Positions 61,727-64,000 of a stretch of DNA of 64,000 nt are shown here, in pieces (within the stretch, counting starts at the first letter, position 1; the number at the start of each line of letters is the position of its first letter). The notes beneath the pieces were generated by a model. That model did not search any database. It was not told where the DNA came from and saw nothing but the letters and a program-made list of their open reading frames with translations. This DNA is from Micavibrio sp. UBA6147 (lineage in GTDB: Bacteria; Pseudomonadota; Alphaproteobacteria; Micavibrionales; UBA1664). The stretch is taken from NCBI GenBank assembly GCA_002423185.1, contig DIUX01000001.1:392050-456049 (forward strand), written 5' to 3'. A program made the translations under genes and the position numbers.

Positions 61727-62323
61727 ATGGATTATCAATTTTTTTCACAAATAATAGCAGCAACCGTTGGCGGCTTAATCGCTGGAGGAACGGGATGGTT
61801 CATAGATTTCCGGAGAGAGGCTAGAAAATTCGATAAACTTCAGGCGCTTCTGATAACGGGTATTTGCGATGACTTACAGCACTCTTTGTTGCTTTTTGAT
61901 AAAGTGTTTGATGAATATGAAAAAACAAAAGTGATCTATTTTGCAACTCTAAATGAGCTTAGAGAATCAAGGTACGTCTATCAAAATAATAAAGACTGGG
62001 TAACTATCTTTGAGGACGGAGATCTTCGTAAGCAAATATTCAAGTATTACCTTCAAAGCAACGATACAATTAGTAAGCTTCAGTTCCAGCAAAGCAGAAA
62101 ATATGATTTGGAAAATAAACACAACGAACTTGTGACAAAAATAAAATCTGAAAAACCGACAATATCAGATGCAGATGCTATCAAACAAGCTCTTAGCTAT
62201 ATGGTAAAAGAGAGCAACGAATATGACACTTTGAATGAGAGTATAAAGCAATCTGTTACAAATCTTAGAGATTTTAGGCGTACAGCTGAAGCTATTATTG
62301 AAAAACTAAAAAAAATACAGTGA
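61727..62323 (+). CDS. AT-rich orphan gene, membrane-anchored coiled-coil protein
   Basis: A 198-residue protein that I do not recognise. An N-terminal hydrophobic segment (IIAATVGGLIAGGTGWFI) probably anchors it in the membrane. The remainder is highly charged and helical with long coiled-coil stretches (LENKHNELVTKIKSEK). Codon use is strongly AT-biased, unlike the neighbouring genes. Sitting 175 bp downstream of a tRNA gene, it looks horizontally acquired. No integrase or partner gene lies next to it. Confidence 0.65.
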   Translation: MDYQFFSQIIAATVGGLIAGGTGWFIDFRREARKFDKLQALLITGICDDLQHSLLLFDKVFDEYEKTKVIYFATLNELRESRYVYQNNKDWVTIFEDGDLRKQIFKYYLQSNDTISKLQFQQSRKYDLENKHNELVTKIKSEKPTISDADAIKQALSYMVKESNEYDTLNESIKQSVTNLRDFRRTAEAIIEKLKKIQ

Positions 62324-62423
62324 ACGTCAGAATAAAACGAAAATTTTGACGGTATTTCTGATGATCAGTAATTCAGCACTGTTAACTTTAAAAGCCGAAG
62401 CTAAAGAACACAGGTAACAAAAA

Positions 62424-62663
62424 ATGATTGCGGGTGGGGTGGTGCATGGGTTGCCGGAGGATTTGAGGGAGGCGCTTTTGGGGCGTCCTGCCGCTTTGGC
62501 GGCTTGGGAGGATATTACGCCGCTGGCGCGGAATGAATTTATATGCTGGATTGAATCGGCGAAGAAAATCGAAACCAGACATAAACGGATTGAATGGGCG
62601 TGCTCAAGCCTGCAAGACGGGAAGCGGCGCCCTTGTTGTTGGGCTGGATGCACGCATCGTTAG
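62424..62663 (+). CDS. Short YdeI/OmpD-associated family protein
   Basis: A 79-residue protein made only of the C-terminal domain of the family: GLPEDLREALLG, ARNEFICWIESAKKIETR, and the basic cysteine ending KRRPCCWAGCTHR. Short stand-alone versions like this are common; function is unknown. Start ATG 62424 has AGGT upstream. Base composition returns to GC-rich here, after the AT-rich orphan gene. A tandem repeat begins at its stop codon. Confidence 0.8.
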   Translation: MIAGGVVHGLPEDLREALLGRPAALAAWEDITPLARNEFICWIESAKKIETRHKRIEWACSSLQDGKRRPCCWAGCTHR

Positions 62664-62696
62664 TTCGCACCGCTAATTCGCACCGTTAGTTTGCGG
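62658..62696. repeat. Three tandem copies of a 13-bp unit
   Basis: CGTTAGTTCGCAC (62658-62670), CGCTAATTCGCAC (62671-62683) and CGTTAGTTTGCGG (62684-62696) are adjacent near-copies. The first overlaps the stop codon of the YdeI-type gene. Replication slippage is the simplest origin. Confidence 0.8.
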
Positions 62697-62766
62697 CGGG
62701 CGTTGCGGCGCAGGGGCTGCGGCGTTAATGGATGCGAGCGATTGGATTGTGGTATAATGGGGCGCG

Positions 62767-63219
62767 ATGGCGAAAAAGGACTTGGGGATGGTGCGTTTGA
62801 AGGCGGCGGCTTTGTTTGTTTTGATGGTGTTGTGCGTGAGCGGATATGCGGGCGCGGCGCGGGCGTCGTTTTTGGAGCCTCGGGATTGTAGGACTTTGAG
62901 CGCGGAGGAGTTGTTTGCCAAGGCGGATATTGTGTTCTCGGGAAGGCTGGAGCGTTCATCGTGTCAATGCTCGTTCATGAGGTCTGGCGTGACATGTACG
63001 GATAGCTTGGCGGTGCTGCGCCCCCTGAAAGGGAATGTTCCGCAAGGCCAGATGGTCTTGAAAAAGAAATTAATGCTCGATCACGGCCTGAATGAGGCCT
63101 ATTGCAAGCAAATTGAAAAAGAAACCGTCACGGGAAATGGGACGGTGAAGGATTATTACATCACCACCCAAAACGGCGAATACCGCGAAGTATCGCCGCG
63201 CGAATGTGGCGGGAAATAG
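62767..63219 (+). CDS. Secreted cysteine-containing protein, unknown function
   Basis: A 150-residue protein with a signal peptide (basic MAKKDLGMVRLKAAA, hydrophobic FVLMVLCVSGYAG, likely cleavage after ARA). The mature region has six cysteines (including CQCSF, GVTC and PRECGG) that could form disulfides in the periplasm. I recognise no family. ATG 62767 is used; ATG 62788 would also give a signal peptide. It stands alone. Confidence 0.7.
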   Translation: MAKKDLGMVRLKAAALFVLMVLCVSGYAGAARASFLEPRDCRTLSAEELFAKADIVFSGRLERSSCQCSFMRSGVTCTDSLAVLRPLKGNVPQGQMVLKKKLMLDHGLNEAYCKQIEKETVTGNGTVKDYYITTQNGEYREVSPRECGGK

Positions 63220-63316
63220 GCCCGCAATAAACGGGGAATAAACGCCTGAATATCTCTAAGCCTGTACGCTACACCAGAGCGCCTGAAAGATAAGGGGCGC
63301 GTGGTGATGGTCATAA

Positions 63317-63349
63317 AAAGCCCCGCTGGAAGGCTATCCGCGGGGCTTT
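63317..63349 (-). terminator. Terminator of the right-edge gene
   Basis: AAAGCCCCGC (63317-63326) and GCGGGGCTTT (63340-63349) form a perfect 10-bp stem with a 13-base loop. On the minus strand the stem runs into TTTTTAT. It lies about 25 bp past the stop codon of the gene ending at 63372. Confidence 0.85.
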
Positions 63350-63371
63350 GTTATGCTTTAAACGGCGCGGG

Positions 63372-64000
63372 TTATGGGCGCGGTGTTTTGGGAGAGGGTG
63401 CCTTGGCCGTGTTAGCGGCGGGGACAGCCGAAAATCTTTCCGCGAAGGACGCGGCGGGCGTGACGGTGAAGCCGTCGACGTCATCAGGGTTTTCGTACAG
63501 AACCGATCCGGCGGGGGCGTTATAGGCGCCTTCTTCGAAATCAAAGGTTACATCCGTGTCCAAAACGATGTAGCGAACGGGTATGTCATCGGCTTGGGGA
63601 ACGTAACGCAGCAATTCTTGATCGTCCGATTTGGCGGGCAAATTGGCGTTGGCGTTAAAAACCGCGCGGAATGTGGCATCCGACATGAAACGGGCTTTGC
63701 CGGTTTCGGGAAGGGTGACGAGAAATCCATCGGCCTCGGCCTCGGCTTGAACACCCAGTGTTGTGTCGCTCCATGGTTGGGTCATGATGGTTTGGCCTTT
63801 CTTGACCGGAACAACCTTGGCGCCGGCGGGAAGGTCTTCGGCACCGTCACTGATGAACGGTTCGCATACGGATTTGAACTCGGTATATTCCTCCGGCGTC
63901 ATGAATTTGGAATCACGGTCAAACTTGACGAGAAAGCCATCTTCCTCGGCGCGGGTCATGATGTTGATGAAGCCAGTGATGGTGATGCGGTCGCCAGCTT
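63372..64000 (-). CDS. Repeat-containing protein, partial (runs off the window)
   Basis: The frame is open from the stop at 63372 to the window end with no stop codon. A possible ATG at 63959 is likely internal, because the frame continues upstream (AGDRITITGFINI). The visible 209 residues contain at least two related units: GDRITITGFIN, then EEDGFLVKFDRDSKFMTPEEYTEFKSV (quoted in parts), and GQTIMTQPWSD, then AEADGFLVTLPETGKARFM. The pattern, a G-x-x-I-T opening and a DGFLV core ending in FM, suggests tandem small beta domains. No family or signal peptide can be assigned from this part. Confidence 0.65.
   Translation of the reverse strand, partial: AGDRITITGFINIMTRAEEDGFLVKFDRDSKFMTPEEYTEFKSVCEPFISDGAEDLPAGAKVVPVKKGQTIMTQPWSDTTLGVQAEAEADGFLVTLPETGKARFMSDATFRAVFNANANLPAKSDDQELLRYVPQADDIPVRYIVLDTDVTFDFEEGAYNAPAGSVLYENPDDVDGFTVTPAASFAERFSAVPAANTAKAPSPKTPRP

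Noticed and set aside
61553..62423. Duplicated tRNA 3' end marking an integrated element after tRNA-Ser
   Set aside because: No second copy of the T arm and acceptor end was found by eye in the remaining sequence, so an attachment site cannot be claimed.

Overview
The window is chromosomal DNA of an alphaproteobacterium, most likely from the Rhodospirillales/Micavibrio side of the class. This rests on gene order rather than one marker. Several neighbourhoods are typical of the class: cobS-cobT with a J-domain protein divergent from bolA; xerD, a secreted protein, aroK-aroB and a CorC-type protein; tyrC divergent from metX/metW; ftsE-ftsX divergent from a zinc-ribbon/DUF3426 protein; ubiG divergent from lysC; and prfA-prmC-DUF4167-clpB. 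The conserved genes are moderately GC-rich. A few AT-rich inserts stand out against them.

Layout. Positions 1-307 hold no gene but carry a tight cluster of four perfect DnaA boxes. From 308 to 5.3 kb are a small unknown protein, a DHH phosphoesterase and a gtrABC-like set (polyprenyl-phosphate glycosyltransferase, GtrA flippase, GT-C-like membrane protein). At 5.4-12 kb come clpX, sufE and an operon of deoC, an unknown gene, a two-domain ALDH16-type dehydrogenase and another unknown gene, suited to deoxyribose breakdown. At 12-16.6 kb are hisS and three tandem paralogues of an unrecognised 'HPWKL' membrane protein family. At 16.7-20.7 kb are cobT, cobS, a J-domain protein and bolA. At 21-30 kb are an RHH regulator, accA, xerD, a large secreted protein, an unlisted 52-residue membrane protein, aroK, aroB and a CorC-type protein.

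A compact AT-rich island at about 30.0-31.4 kb encodes a DarT1-like DNA ADP-ribosyltransferase toxin and a NADAR-type DarG1-like antitoxin. It sits between two copies of a repeat containing the first 18 codons of the downstream methyltransferase gene. One copy is a stub and the other restores the gene. Then follow a metX-metW fusion, tyrC, an operon of an unknown exported protein, ftsE, ftsX, a ydcF-type gene and a PlsC-DUF2125 fusion, the DUF3426 protein, a giant TIGR02302 protein, a 56-residue LptM-like lipoprotein and a TlpA-like thioredoxin (to 46.2 kb). Next is the run ubiG-HIG1-etfB-etfA, divergent from lysC, then a RodZ-like gene, ispG, prfA, prmC and DUF4167.

The right end is more mosaic. 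An isolated AT-rich sugar-transferase gene lies between DUF4167 and clpB. After clpB come a Pro/Glu-rich lipoprotein, a tRNA-Ser(GCU) with an AT-rich orphan gene just downstream, a YdeI/OmpD-associated short protein, a secreted Cys-rich protein, and a repeat-containing gene that runs off the window.

The genes are mostly housekeeping: protein quality control (clpX, clpB), translation (hisS, prfA, prmC), aromatic, methionine and isoprenoid synthesis, division (ftsEX, xerD) and electron transfer (etfBA). The most unusual content is the darTG island with its flanking duplication, the HPWKL paralogue triplet, the two gene fusions and the DnaA-box cluster.
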